From the NCBI RefSeq assembly GCF_900100455.1, contig NZ_FNCV01000004.1, forward strand, positions 62,001 to 126,000: a stretch of 64,000 nt of DNA, read 5' to 3'. The notes below the pieces were generated by a model. The model was not told the DNA's origin and searched no databases. It worked only from the letters and a program-made list of their open reading frames with translations. Within the stretch, counting starts at the first letter, position 1. Each line of letters begins with the position of its first letter. Position numbers and translations under genes: made by a program. Positions 51,648 to 61,185 of this stretch are shown in pieces. The stretch is from Roseospirillum parvum. Lineage in GTDB: Bacteria > Pseudomonadota > Alphaproteobacteria > Rhodospirillales > Rhodospirillaceae.

Positions 51648-54600
51648 TTACTCCGCCGCCTGGGCCGAGCCGGTGTCCTTGCCCTTGTTGGCCTCGGCGT
51701 CCAGCGGCGGCAGGCCGGCCAGGTGGCGCAGCAGGTTGTAGCGCTGGTCCACTTCCCGCTCGGCCTTTTCGAGCAGCTTCTTGTAGCCCTCGGGGTCGGC
51801 CTTGGCGGTCACCTGGAAGCGGCCTTCCCCGGCCATGTAGTCGGCCAGCGGGCGCGAGCGCGGCTTGCTGTCGAGCGTCAGCGGGGCCTTGCCGGTGGCC
51901 AGCTTGCGCGGGTCGTAGCGGTACATCGGCCAGTAGCCGCTCTGCACCGCCAGCTTCTGCTGGCCGATGCCGCACGACAGGTCGTAGCCGTGGGCGATGC
52001 AGTGGCTGTAGGCGATGATGACGCTGGGGCCATCGTAGGACACCGCCTCGTTCAGGGCCTTCACCGTCTGGGCGTCGTTGGCCGCCGAGGCGATGGAGGC
52101 CACGTAGACGTGCCCGTTGGAGATGGCGATCATGCCCAGGTCCTTCTTGGGCAGCGCCTTGCCGGCCACGGCGAACTTGGCCGAGGCGGCGATCGGCGTG
52201 GCCTTGGACTGCTGGCCGCCGGTGTTGGAGTAGACCTCGGTGTCCATCACCAGCAGGTTCACGTTGCGCCCGGAACTGAGCACGTGATCCAGGCCGCCGT
52301 AGCCGATGTCGTAGGCCCAGCCGTCGCCGCCCACGGCCCACACCACCTTTTCCACCAGGTAGTCGGCCAGCGATTCGAGCAGCCGCGCCTCGGGCTTCCT
52401 GATCTCGGCCAGCCGCTGGCGCAGGGCGACCACGCGGCGGCGCTGTTCGGCCACCTCGACCTCGCCCAGGCTGCGGGCGTGGGCCATCAGGCCCTCGACC
52501 AGCTCGCCGGGGATGTCGCCGGCCAGCACGCCGAGGAGGCGCAACGCCTCGGTGCGGTGCTGGTCGATGGCGACGCGGAAGCCCAGGCCGAACTCGGCGT
52601 TGTCCTCGAACAGCGAGTTGGACCAGGTGGGGCCACGCCCGTCGGCATTGGTGGTGAAGGGGGTGGTCGGCAGGTTGCCGCCGTAGATCGACGAACAGCC
52701 GGTGGCGTTGGCGATCAGCAGGCGGTCGCCCCACAACTGGGTGATCAGCTTGAGGTAGGGCGTTTCGCCGCAGCCGGCGCAGGCCCCGGAGAACTCGAAC
52801 AGCGGGGTCATCAACTGGGTCGAGCGCACGTCGGCGCGCAGCTTGCTGCGGTCCTCGGCGGGCAGGGTCTCGAAGGCTTCCCAGTTGGCGCGCGCCGTTT
52901 CCACCACCTGCTCGGTCTTGGGCTGCATGACCAGGGCGCGGCGCTCGGGGTTTTCCTTGTCCACGCCGGGGCAGACCTCGACGCACAGGGTGCAGCCGGT
53001 GCAGTCCTCGGCCGAGATCTGGAAGACGTACTGGCCGCCGCCCTTCAGCATCGGCTTGTACTGCATGGTCTCGGGCAGGGCCTGGGCGGTTTCGTCATCC
53101 ACCGTGGCGGCGCGCAGGGCGCCGTGCGGGCAGATCATCACGCACTTGTTGCACTGGGTGCACAGGGCCGCGTCCCAGGCGCACACCTCAAGGGCGATGT
53201 TGCGCTTCTCCCACTTGGCGGTGCCGGTGGGCCAGGTGCCGTCGATGGGGAAGGCGCTGACCGGCAGATCGTCGCCGCGCCCGGCGATCAGCTCGCCGCA
53301 GACCTTCTGCACGAACTCCGGGGCCCGGGGCGAGATGGCCGGCGGGCGGGGGTGGCCGGTGATGGCGCTTGGGACGCTCACCTCTTCCAGGTGGTTGAGG
53401 GCCTGATCGACGGCCGCGAAGTTGGCCTCGATCACCGCCTGGCTCTTGCGGGCGTAGGTCTTGGCGATGGCGTCCTTGATGCGCGTGATCGCCTCGTCGC
53501 GCGGCAGCACGCCAGAGAGCGCGAAGAAGCAGGCCTGCATGATGGTGTTGATGCGCCGGCCCATGCCCACCTCGCCGGCCACCGAGTTGGCGTCGATCAC
53601 GTAGAAGCGCAGATTGCGCTCGACGATGACCTTCTGCACCTCGGCCGGCAGCTCGTCCCACACCTCGTCCTTGTTGAACGGGCTGTTGAGCAGGAAGGTG
53701 GCGCCGTTGGCCGCCTGGGCCAAAACGTCCTGCTTGTCCAGGAACTCGAAGTGGTGGCAGGCGATGAAGCCGGCCTCGCTGACCAGATAGGGGGCGCGGA
53801 TGGGGCGCGGCCCGAAGCGCAGGTGCGAGATGGTGTTGCCGCCCGACTTCTTCGAGTCGTAGACGAAGTAGCCCTGGCCGTGAAGGTCCGAGCCCTCGCA
53901 GATGATCTTGATCGAGTTCTTGTTGGCGCCCACCGTGCCGTCGGCGCCCAGGCCGAAGAACAGGCAGCGCTCGACGTCGGCCGGCTCGATGGAGAAGCCG
54001 CTGTCCACGTCCAGCGACAGGTGGGTGACGTCATCGGTGATGCCGACCGTGAAGACGGGCATCGGCTCGGGCTTGGCCAACTCGTCGAACACCGCCTTGA
54101 CCATGGCCGGGGTGAATTCCTTCGAGGACAGCCCGTAGCGGCCGCCGACCACCACCGGCGCGGTGACCGTGGGCAGGCCCTTGGCGCGGGCTCGGTGCAG
54201 GGCGCCGACCACGTCGAGGAACAGCGGTTCGCCCACCGTGCCGCTTTCCTTGGTGCGGTCCATGACGGCGATCGACCGGGTGCTGACCGGCAGGGCGGAG
54301 ACGAAGGCATCGACCGAGAAGGGGCGGAACAGGCGGACCCGGATGACGCCCACCTTCTCGCCGCGCTCGGCCAGGAAGTTGACCGTTTCCTCCACCGTCT
54401 CGCCGCCCGAGCCCATGATGACGATCACCCGCTCGGCATCCGGCGCGCCGCTGTAGTCGAACAGCGAGTAGCGCCGCCCGGTCCGCGCCGCCAGATCGTC
54501 CATGGTCTGCTGCACGATCTCCGGGGTGGCGTCGTAGAACGGGTTGCGCGCCTCCTGACCCTGGAAGAAGGCGTCCGGGTTCTGCGAGGTGCCGCGCAGC

Positions 54601-55244
54601 ACCGGGGCGTCCGGGGTCATGGCGCGGGCCCGGTGGGCGCGCACCAGATCGTCGCTGACCAGGGCCTTGAGGTCGTCGTCGGACAACTCGGCCACCTTGT
54701 TCACCTCGTGCGAGGTGCGGAAGCCGTCGAAGAAGTGCAGGAAGGGCAGGCGGCTCTTCAGGCTGGCGCTGTGGGCCACCGCCGCCATGTCGTGGGCTTC
54801 CTGCACCGAGCCGGCGGCGAGCATGGCAAAGCCGGTCTGCCGGCAGGCCATGACGTCGGAATGGTCGCCGAAGATGGACAGGGCGTGGGTCGCCACCGTG
54901 CGCGCCGAGACATGGATCACGAACGGCGTCAGCTCGCCGGCGATCTTGTACATGTTCGGGATCATCAACAGCAGGCCCTGCGAGGCCGTGAAGGTGGTGC
55001 CCAGCGAGCCGGCCTGGATGGCCCCGTGGCAGGCCCCGGCGGCCCCGGCCTCGGACTGCATCTCGACCACCTGGGGGACGTCGCCCCACAGGTTGGTGCG
55101 GCCCTGGGCCGACCATTCGTCGGACCATTCGCCCATGTTGGACGACGGGGTGATGGGATAGATCGCCGCCACCTCGCTCAGGCGATAGGCCACCGAGGCG
55201 CAGGCCTCGTTGCCGTCAACGGTGATCATGGTCGGCCTGGACAT
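51648..55244 (-). CDS. nifJ: Pyruvate:ferredoxin (flavodoxin) oxidoreductase
   Basis: This 1198-residue, single-chain enzyme oxidises pyruvate and CoA to acetyl-CoA and CO2 and reduces ferredoxin or flavodoxin. Domains in order: pyrimidine-binding (YPITPSSNMGEW at the start), central (with CoA-contact segments), a ferredoxin-like part with CTQCNKCVMICPHG and CTGCTLCVEVCPG binding two 4Fe-4S clusters, and a thiamine-diphosphate domain with GDGWAYDIGYGG and NTGGQQSKATP, plus the CAGCGET cysteines for the third cluster. A GGAGG site lies 6 bases before the ATG at 55242-55244. In phototrophic alphaproteobacteria it can supply electrons to nitrogenase. Divergent from the copper ATPase gene. Confidence 0.96.
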   Translation of the reverse strand: MSRPTMITVDGNEACASVAYRLSEVAAIYPITPSSNMGEWSDEWSAQGRTNLWGDVPQVVEMQSEAGAAGACHGAIQAGSLGTTFTASQGLLLMIPNMYKIAGELTPFVIHVSARTVATHALSIFGDHSDVMACRQTGFAMLAAGSVQEAHDMAAVAHSASLKSRLPFLHFFDGFRTSHEVNKVAELSDDDLKALVSDDLVRAHRARAMTPDAPVLRGTSQNPDAFFQGQEARNPFYDATPEIVQQTMDDLAARTGRRYSLFDYSGAPDAERVIVIMGSGGETVEETVNFLAERGEKVGVIRVRLFRPFSVDAFVSALPVSTRSIAVMDRTKESGTVGEPLFLDVVGALHRARAKGLPTVTAPVVVGGRYGLSSKEFTPAMVKAVFDELAKPEPMPVFTVGITDDVTHLSLDVDSGFSIEPADVERCLFFGLGADGTVGANKNSIKIICEGSDLHGQGYFVYDSKKSGGNTISHLRFGPRPIRAPYLVSEAGFIACHHFEFLDKQDVLAQAANGATFLLNSPFNKDEVWDELPAEVQKVIVERNLRFYVIDANSVAGEVGMGRRINTIMQACFFALSGVLPRDEAITRIKDAIAKTYARKSQAVIEANFAAVDQALNHLEEVSVPSAITGHPRPPAISPRAPEFVQKVCGELIAGRGDDLPVSAFPIDGTWPTGTAKWEKRNIALEVCAWDAALCTQCNKCVMICPHGALRAATVDDETAQALPETMQYKPMLKGGGQYVFQISAEDCTGCTLCVEVCPGVDKENPERRALVMQPKTEQVVETARANWEAFETLPAEDRSKLRADVRSTQLMTPLFEFSGACAGCGETPYLKLITQLWGDRLLIANATGCSSIYGGNLPTTPFTTNADGRGPTWSNSLFEDNAEFGLGFRVAIDQHRTEALRLLGVLAGDIPGELVEGLMAHARSLGEVEVAEQRRRVVALRQRLAEIRKPEARLLESLADYLVEKVVWAVGGDGWAYDIGYGGLDHVLSSGRNVNLLVMDTEVYSNTGGQQSKATPIAASAKFAVAGKALPKKDLGMIAISNGHVYVASIASAANDAQTVKALNEAVSYDGPSVIIAYSHCIAHGYDLSCGIGQQKLAVQSGYWPMYRYDPRKLATGKAPLTLDSKPRSRPLADYMAGEGRFQVTAKADPEGYKKLLEKAEREVDQRYNLLRHLAGLPPLDAEANKGKDTGSAQAAE

Positions 55245-55450
55245 GCTTTCCTCCAAACTCGAAAACGGACCCTTGACGGGTCCGGCGGGTTCTTTTTGTA
55301 CACGATGGGCGCTTCGCGCGACACATCCTTATAATTGCCGCACCTGCGAAAGGGAACACCAAATTTCGGGTTTTTTGTGCACCGCCAAAAGCCCCGGGAA
55401 AGTCGCTTTCCCCTTGCCTGCCAGCCTGATCGACCAGACATGAAAGTGCC

Positions 55451-57757
55451 ATGACATCCGCCAATTTCACCCCCGCCACCGCCGGCCTCGCCGGTTCGGA
55501 TACCCCCCCACCGGCCAGCGCCCCGCGCGACACCCCGGCCGGCGCCCGCCTCGTGCTGGGCATCGAGGGGATGCACTGCGCCGCCTGCTCGGCCCGCCTG
55601 GAGAAGGTGCTGGGCCGCGTTGAAGGGGTGGCGGCGGCACGGGTCGATCTGGCCAGCGAGCGGGCGCGAATCGACCTCGCCGATCCGCCGGCCGAGGAAG
55701 GCGCCCTGTTCCGGGCGGTGGAGAAGGCCGGTTTCACCGCCGTCCCGGTGGCCGACGAGGAAAGCCGGCTGATCGAGGAGGACCGAAAGGCCGCCTATCG
55801 CCTGCGCCGCGACCGCGCCATCCTGGCCCTTGCCGCCCTGCTCGCCGCGCCGCTGGTGGCGCCCATGCTGGCCGCGCCGCTGGGCCTTGAGATCGCCCTG
55901 CCCGGCTGGCTGGCCCTGCTGCTGGCCAGCGCCGTGCAGTTCGGCATCGGCGGCCGCTTCTACGTAAGCGCCTGGCGCTCGCTGAAAGGGGGCGGCGCCA
56001 ACATGGACGTGCTGGTCGCCCTGGGCACCTCGGCCGCCTGGGGGGCGAGCGCCTTCACCGTGCTGTCGGGCGGCTCGGGGCCGCTGTACTTCGAATCGGC
56101 GGCGGTGGTCATCACCCTGGTTCTGCTCGGCAAGCTGCTGGAGGCGCGGGCCAAGCGCAGCGCCGCCGGGGCCATCCGCGCCCTGATGAACCTGCGCCCG
56201 GCGACCGCCCGCATCGAGCGCGGCGACGGGGTGGTGGAGATCGCCGCCGACCTGCTCGACCTGGGCGACGTCATGGTGGTCCGCCCGGGCGAACGCTTCG
56301 CCGCCGACGGCCGCGTGCTCGACGGTCACTCCCAGGCCGATGAATCGCTGCTCACCGGGGAAAGCCGGCCGCTGGAGAAGGGGCCCGGCGACGCCATCAT
56401 CGGCGGGGCGGTCAACGGCTCGGGCCGGCTCAAGGTGGAAGTCACCGCGCTGGGCACCGACTCGGCGCTGGCCGGCATCGTGCGCGCCGTCGCCGAGGCC
56501 CAGGCGGCGCGGCCCCGGGTGCAGGCCCTGGTCGACCGCATCAGCACCATCTTCGTGCCGACCATCGTTGCCGTGTCGCTGCTCACCCTGGCCGTGTGGA
56601 GCCTCGGCCTGGGCCAGCCCCAGGCCGGCTTCGCCGCCGCCGTCGCGGTGCTGGTGGTGGCCTGCCCGTGCGCCCTGGGGCTGGCCACGCCGACCGCCCT
56701 GATGGTCGGCACCGGAGTGGCGGCGCGGCACGGCCTTTTGATCCGCGACCCGGACGGGCTGTCGCGGGCCCGCGGGCTGGCCGCCGTCGCCTTCGACAAG
56801 ACCGGCACCCTGACCGAGGGCAAGCCGACCCTGGCCGGCCGCCACGCCGCCCCCGGGGTCGACCCGGCCGAGCTTCTGCGCCTCGCCGCCGCCGCCCAAC
56901 AAGGCAGCGAGCACCCCCTGGCCCGCGCCGTGCTGGCGGCGCACCAAGGCAGCCCGCTACCCCAGCCGGAGAGTTTCGAGGCGCTGCCCGGGCGCGGCCT
57001 GTCGGCCACCGTCGAGGGGCGCCGGCTGCTCATCGGTGGCGACCGGCTGATGACCGAAAAGGCCATCGACACCACCCCCCTGGACACCACCGCCGACCAC
57101 GCCCGCCACCAGGGCCACAGCCTGCTGTGGATCGCCGAGGAAAACACCGGCGGGGCCCGCCTGCTCGGCCTGCTCACCGCCCACGACCCCCTGAAGCCCG
57201 GCGCCGCCCAGGCGCTTCAGGCGCTGAAAGCGCGCGGCCTGAAGGTGGCGGTGCTCTCCGGCGACAGCCCGGACGCCGTCGCCGCGACCCTGAAAGGGCT
57301 GCCCGTCGACCTCATCCGAGCCCACATCCTGCCAGCCGACAAGGCCGACGAGATCGCCCGCCTGCGCCACCAGGTGGGCGGCCCGGTGGCCATGGTCGGC
57401 GACGGCGTCAACGACGCCCCCGCCCTGGCCGCCGCCGATCTGTCCATCGCCATCGGCCAGGGCAGCGACGTGGCCCTTGAAAGCGCCGCCCTGACCCTGA
57501 TGCACGGCGAGCCACAGGCGGTGGCCACCAGCCTCGACCTGGCCCGGGCCATCCACCGCAAGATCGCCCAGAACCTGTTCTGGGCCTTCGGCTACAACGT
57601 GCTGGCCGTGCCCGCCGCCGCCGCCGGCTACCTCAGCCCGATGATCGCCGGCGCCGCCATGGCCTTCTCCTCGGTCAGCGTGGTCAGCAACGCCCTGCTG
57701 CTGCGCCGCTTCCGAGCCGACACCAGGGGCGAAGGCAAAGGGGCGCTGCCCCTTTGA
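55451..57757 (+). CDS. copA: Copper-transporting P1B-type ATPase
   Basis: This is a 768-residue pump. It has one N-terminal heavy-metal-binding domain (GMHCAAC, 40-46), eight transmembrane helices, the transport-site CPC (405-407), the phosphorylation motif DKTGTLTEG (from Asp449), the SEHPLARAV nucleotide-domain motif and the hinge GDGVNDAPAL. CPC with GMHCAAC points to copper export. The last residues (about KGALPL-stop) are encoded inside a palindromic repeat module. A tiny frame of four codons ending in the start (ATG at 55440, TGA at 55452-55454) overlaps the start and could couple translation. Confidence 0.93.
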   Translation: MTSANFTPATAGLAGSDTPPPASAPRDTPAGARLVLGIEGMHCAACSARLEKVLGRVEGVAAARVDLASERARIDLADPPAEEGALFRAVEKAGFTAVPVADEESRLIEEDRKAAYRLRRDRAILALAALLAAPLVAPMLAAPLGLEIALPGWLALLLASAVQFGIGGRFYVSAWRSLKGGGANMDVLVALGTSAAWGASAFTVLSGGSGPLYFESAAVVITLVLLGKLLEARAKRSAAGAIRALMNLRPATARIERGDGVVEIAADLLDLGDVMVVRPGERFAADGRVLDGHSQADESLLTGESRPLEKGPGDAIIGGAVNGSGRLKVEVTALGTDSALAGIVRAVAEAQAARPRVQALVDRISTIFVPTIVAVSLLTLAVWSLGLGQPQAGFAAAVAVLVVACPCALGLATPTALMVGTGVAARHGLLIRDPDGLSRARGLAAVAFDKTGTLTEGKPTLAGRHAAPGVDPAELLRLAAAAQQGSEHPLARAVLAAHQGSPLPQPESFEALPGRGLSATVEGRRLLIGGDRLMTEKAIDTTPLDTTADHARHQGHSLLWIAEENTGGARLLGLLTAHDPLKPGAAQALQALKARGLKVAVLSGDSPDAVAATLKGLPVDLIRAHILPADKADEIARLRHQVGGPVAMVGDGVNDAPALAAADLSIAIGQGSDVALESAALTLMHGEPQAVATSLDLARAIHRKIAQNLFWAFGYNVLAVPAAAAGYLSPMIAGAAMAFSSVSVVSNALLLRRFRADTRGEGKGALPL

Positions 57758-58418
57758 ACCCCGCCGGGGGATCGAAGGCGATCCCCCGGACCCCCTCCAT
57801 TTCGTTGGAGCGAAACGCAGGGGGCGCAGTGGGGGCGACGCGCCCTGGCGCCCCTTTTTGTTGTCGCGGGCCAGCGAAGCTGGCCCGCAACCAACCCCAA
57901 TCGTTTCCGGCTCGCTGCCGGCGTTCCCCTCCAACGAATTGGCGGGGTCCGGGGGGACCCTGTCCCCCCGGTGGGGGTGTGCGGGGGCAAGGCCCCCGCG
58001 TTTGCGCCACCCGGCGATTTGCGAGACGATCCAGGAGGCGGTTTCCCTTTCCAGGTCGCCGCAGGCGGTTTGCACCGGCAAAGGGGCGCTGCCCCTTTGG
58101 ACCCCGCCGGGGGATCGAAGGCGATCCCCCGGACCCCCTCCGTTTCGTTGGAGCGGAACGCAGGGGCAGGGCCAAATTCAGACGGTGTTTGGGTGCAGGC
58201 CAGCTTTGCTGGCCTGCGAAACAACCAAGGACAGGGAACACCGTCGGTGCATCGCGCCCTGGCGCCCCTTGTTGTTGTCGCGGGCCAGCGAAGCTGGCCT
58301 GTAATCAGCCTCAATCGGCCCCGGCTCGCTGCCGGCGTTCCTCTCCCACGAATTGGCGGGGTCCGGGGGGACCCTGTCCCCCCGGTGGGGGGGCGGGGGC
58401 AAGGCCCCCGCGCTTACG
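57731..58418. repeat. Duplicated composite palindromic block after copA
   Basis: The block contains two near copies of the series: AAAGGGGC-GCTGCCCCTTT, a CCGGGGGATCGAAGGCGATCCCCCGG palindrome of 26 bases (positions 57765-57790 and 58109-58134 approximately), a TTTCGTTGGAG motif, GGCGCCCC, the hairpin GGGCCAGCGAAGCTGGCCC, and a GGGGACC/GGTCCCC block. The second copy has an extra AGGCCAGCTTTGCTGGCCT hairpin. Between the copies lies a fragment of the wbpE gene end. No gene is supported. Confidence 0.8.
58007..58065 (-). pseudogene. Duplicated 3' end of the aminotransferase gene
   Basis: This stretch matches bases 58419-58477, the last 19 codons of the aminotransferase gene, at most positions. 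In reverse complement it reads GDLERETASWIVSQIAG. The stop codon has become TGG, so the frame reads on into repeat DNA. It is a remnant of a tandem duplication that joined the gene end to the palindromic block. Confidence 0.8.
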
Positions 58419-59534
58419 TCACCCGGCGATTTGGGAGGCGATCCAGGAGGCGGTTTCGGTTTCCAGGTCGCCGTGCATGGGCAGGCTGAGGACTTCGCCG
58501 GAGAGGTGTTCGCTGAGTGGCAGGCTGCCGGGTCCGTCGCCGTGGTCGCGGTAGGCGGATTGCAGGTGCATGGGCAGCGGGTAGTAGACGGCGCTGGGGA
58601 TGCCGGCTTCTTTCAGGCGGGCGGCGGTGGCGTCGCGCTCGGGCAGGCGGATGGTGTACTGGGCCCAGGCCGAGGTGGCGCCGGGGCGGCGCGGTGGCGG
58701 GGTGACGTTGGGGGCGTTGGCGAGGCCTGTGTCGTAGGCCCGGGCGGCGGCTTCGCGGACCTCGAGCTCGCCCGGGAAGGCGGCCAGCTTGACCCGCAGG
58801 ATGGCCGCCTGGAGGGTGTCGAGGCGGCTGTTCACGCCGACCCGGACGATGTCGTACTTGGCCCCTCCCTTGCCGTGCTGGCGGATCGAGGCGAGGGCTT
58901 GGGCCAATTCGGCGTCGTCGGTCAGCACGGCGCCGCCGTCGCCGTAGCAGCCCAGGGGCTTGGCCGGGAAGAAGCTGGTGGCGGTGGCGTCGGCCAGGGT
59001 GCCGACCTTCTTGCCGTCCAGGCTGCCGCCGAAGCTTTGCGCCGCGTCGGCCAGCACTTTCAGGCCCTCGGCGCGGGCGATGGCGTTGATCCGGGGATAG
59101 TCGGCGGGCAGGCCGAACAGGTCGACGGCGATGATGGCGCGCGGCGTGAGGCGTCCGGCGGCGCGGGTCTGGGCGATCTTGGCTTCCAGATCGGCGGGGT
59201 CGAGGTTGAAGCTGTCGTCGACCTCGACGAAGACCGGCCGGGCGCCCAGCAGCAGCACCGCCTCGGCGGTGGCGGTGAAGGTGAAGGAGGGCACGAAGAC
59301 GGCGTCTCCCGGGCCGATGTTCCAGGCCATCAGGACGACCATCAGGGCGTCGGTGCCGCTGGCCAGCGAGACGGCCTGGCCGGCCCCGGCGAAGGCGGCC
59401 AGCTCCTCCTCGAAGGCTTCCACCTCGGGGCCCATGATGTAGCGGCCGTGGGCCAGCACCTCGGCGATGGCGCGGTCGAGCTCGGGCTTCAGGCGGGCCT
59501 GCTGGGCGGCCAGATCGATGAAGGGCAGGCTCAC
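58419..59534 (-). CDS. DegT/DnrJ/EryC1-family sugar aminotransferase (WbpE-like)
   Basis: This is a 371-residue pyridoxal-phosphate enzyme. The start SLPFIDLAAQQARLKPELDRAI, the SGTDALMVVLMA motif and the cofactor lysine in FFPAKPLGCYGDGGA are typical. Its closest match by pattern is WbpE, which aminates UDP-GlcNAcA-3-keto sugar. Operon with wbpD-, wbpB- and asparagine-synthase-like genes (4-bp overlaps) makes a 2,3-diamino uronic acid the most likely product. Symbol left blank because the exact substrate is not proven. Confidence 0.87.
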   Translation of the reverse strand: MSLPFIDLAAQQARLKPELDRAIAEVLAHGRYIMGPEVEAFEEELAAFAGAGQAVSLASGTDALMVVLMAWNIGPGDAVFVPSFTFTATAEAVLLLGARPVFVEVDDSFNLDPADLEAKIAQTRAAGRLTPRAIIAVDLFGLPADYPRINAIARAEGLKVLADAAQSFGGSLDGKKVGTLADATATSFFPAKPLGCYGDGGAVLTDDAELAQALASIRQHGKGGAKYDIVRVGVNSRLDTLQAAILRVKLAAFPGELEVREAAARAYDTGLANAPNVTPPPRRPGATSAWAQYTIRLPERDATAARLKEAGIPSAVYYPLPMHLQSAYRDHGDGPGSLPLSEHLSGEVLSLPMHGDLETETASWIASQIAG

Positions 59535-60133
59535 GCGCGGTCTCCTTGCGGGGGGGGATCAAGGGGGGTCAGGGTGCCGTTGTCGTCGCGGTAGCGGTCG
59601 CCGGTGCGCGGGCAGACCAGGGTGCCGTCGGTGCTTTCGGTCAGCCGTTCGCCGGCCCGCCCGACCCAGCCGGCCTGACGGGCCGGGGTGCCCAGCATCA
59701 GGGCGTGGGCGGGCACGTCGCGGGTGATCACGGCGCCGGCCCCGATCAGGGCATAGGCCCCGATGGTCACCCCGCAGACGATGGTGGCGTTGGCCCCGAT
59801 GGTGGCGCCGGTGCGCACCAGGGTGGGGGCGAACTCGCTCTTGCGTTCGATGAAGGCGCGCGGCGTGCGCACGTTGGTGAAGACGCAACTGGGACCGCAG
59901 AAGACATCGTTCTCCAGGGTGACGCCCTTGTACAGGGCGACGTTGTTCTGGATCTTGCAGCCGGCGCCGACCGTGACATCGGGCCCGATCATGACGTTCT
60001 GGCCGACCACCGAGCCGGCCCCCAGGCGGGTCCCGGACAGCAGGTGGGCGAAGTGCCAGATGCGGGCTCCGGGGCCGACCTCCACGCCGTCATCGATCAC
60101 CGCCGTGGGGTGGGCGAAGAAGTCGGCGCTCAT
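59531..60133 (-). CDS. Hexapeptide-repeat sugar N-acetyltransferase (WbpD-like)
   Basis: This is a 200-residue left-handed beta-helix protein. Hexapeptide repeats (VGPGARIWHFAHLLSGTRLGAGSVVGQNVMIG and so on) run through most of the chain; CVFTNVRTPRAFIERK is a typical acetyl-CoA-site loop. It resembles WbpD, which acetylates the 3-amino group made by WbpE. It overlaps the aminotransferase gene by 4 bp and the dehydrogenase gene by 4 bp. A short C-terminal zinc-free tail follows. Confidence 0.87.
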   Translation of the reverse strand: MSADFFAHPTAVIDDGVEVGPGARIWHFAHLLSGTRLGAGSVVGQNVMIGPDVTVGAGCKIQNNVALYKGVTLENDVFCGPSCVFTNVRTPRAFIERKSEFAPTLVRTGATIGANATIVCGVTIGAYALIGAGAVITRDVPAHALMLGTPARQAGWVGRAGERLTESTDGTLVCPRTGDRYRDDNGTLTPLDPPPQGDRA

Positions 60134-61185
60134 GGGGTGGCTCCGTTCAGCTCGACCGGCTGGCCGCTGGCCAGCGAGCGCTGGCAGGCGTCGAGCACCT
60201 TGAGCACGCCCAGGCCCTCGGCGGCGTCGGACAGCGGGCGGCGGCGATGGGCGACGCACTCGAGGAAGTGGGCGCATTCGTTGCGCAGGGGTTCGGCCTC
60301 GGCGTAGGGCAGGGGCTCGGCGTTGGCTTTGTCGATGGCCGGCAGGGCGCCGTCCCAGCCCACCCGGTGGCGGTACAGGCGCAGCTTGTCGGGTCCCTTG
60401 GCGACGTCGTCGAAGACCGCCATGGCCTGGCTGCCGACCACCACCAGTTCCTGGTCCTTGTAGGGGTGCAGCCAGGAGACGAAGAGGTGGGCCTGCAACC
60501 CCTCGCCGAAGCTCAGGTGCGACAGGGTGGTGTCGGCCACCGGCGGGGCGAGGTAGGTGCCGCCGTTGCTGACCACCCGGCTGGGCAGGCGGCCGGCCAG
60601 CTTGAGGATCATCGAAATGTCGTGCGGGGCGAACGACCACAGGGCGTTTTCCTCGCGCCTTATCTTGCCCAGGCTCAGGCGGTTGGAGACCACATAGCGC
60701 AGCTCGCCCAGGCGGCCCTCGGCGACGGCGGCGCTCAATGCCTGGAAGGCCGGGTGGTAGAGCAGAAGGTGGCCGACCATCAGGGTCAGCCCGGTCGCCT
60801 CGGCCTGATCCTTCAGGCGGGCGCCCTCGGCGACGTCCAGGCACAGGGGTTTTTCCACGAAGACATGCTTGCCGGCCGCCAGGGCCTGGGCGACCAGGGC
60901 GCCGTGGGTGGCCGCCGGGGTGGCGATGGCCACCGCCTCGATGGCCGGGTCGGCCCAGATGTCGGCCACCTCGGCGTGGGCGGCGGCCTCGGGGTAGAGG
61001 GCCGACTGGGCGGCGCGGGCTGACTGGTCGGCCTCGCACAGGGCGGCCAGCGCCCCCAGGGCGTGGAAGTTGCGGGCCAGGTTCTTGCCCCAGTGGCCGG
61101 TGCCGATGACGGCGGTGCGCGGAAGTTGGGTCATGAGCGGGGGGCGCAGTCCAGGAAAGGGGAGGCTTTGATGGCTCGGGATCAT
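60130..61185 (-). CDS. Gfo/Idh/MocA-family sugar dehydrogenase (WbpB-like)
   Basis: This is a 351-residue NAD-dependent oxidoreductase. The nucleotide-binding loop is AVIGTGHWGKNLARNFHALG, followed by the family motif HVFVEKPLCLD with its catalytic lysine. WbpB oxidises the 3-OH of UDP-GlcNAcA. The start at 61185 overlaps the upstream stop (ATGA) as elsewhere in the operon; an internal Met at 61134 (MTQLPRTAVIG) is an equally sensible start by homology. Confidence 0.85.
   Translation of the reverse strand: MIPSHQSLPFPGLRPPLMTQLPRTAVIGTGHWGKNLARNFHALGALAALCEADQSARAAQSALYPEAAAHAEVADIWADPAIEAVAIATPAATHGALVAQALAAGKHVFVEKPLCLDVAEGARLKDQAEATGLTLMVGHLLLYHPAFQALSAAVAEGRLGELRYVVSNRLSLGKIRREENALWSFAPHDISMILKLAGRLPSRVVSNGGTYLAPPVADTTLSHLSFGEGLQAHLFVSWLHPYKDQELVVVGSQAMAVFDDVAKGPDKLRLYRHRVGWDGALPAIDKANAEPLPYAEAEPLRNECAHFLECVAHRRRPLSDAAEGLGVLKVLDACQRSLASGQPVELNGATP

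Noticed and set aside
51564-55334. A 1256-codon open frame on the plus strand
   Set aside because: It lies wholly antisense to nifJ, which shows full domain order and cluster motifs. The shadow's composition (Gly/Gln/His-rich) fits a mirror of nifJ codons.
55245-55450. Sigma-54/NifA-type promoter for nifJ, or a TATAAT promoter for copA
   Set aside because: No -24/-12 GG-N10-GC pattern or TGT-N10-ACA site was seen. A TATAAT at about 55330 has no -35 at a suitable distance on either strand.
57754-58554. Open frames in the repeat block after copA encoding GAAPL..DPAGG-type peptides
   Set aside because: They arise from translation of the palindromic modules in various frames and recur at other blocks; no start site or conserved protein supports them.
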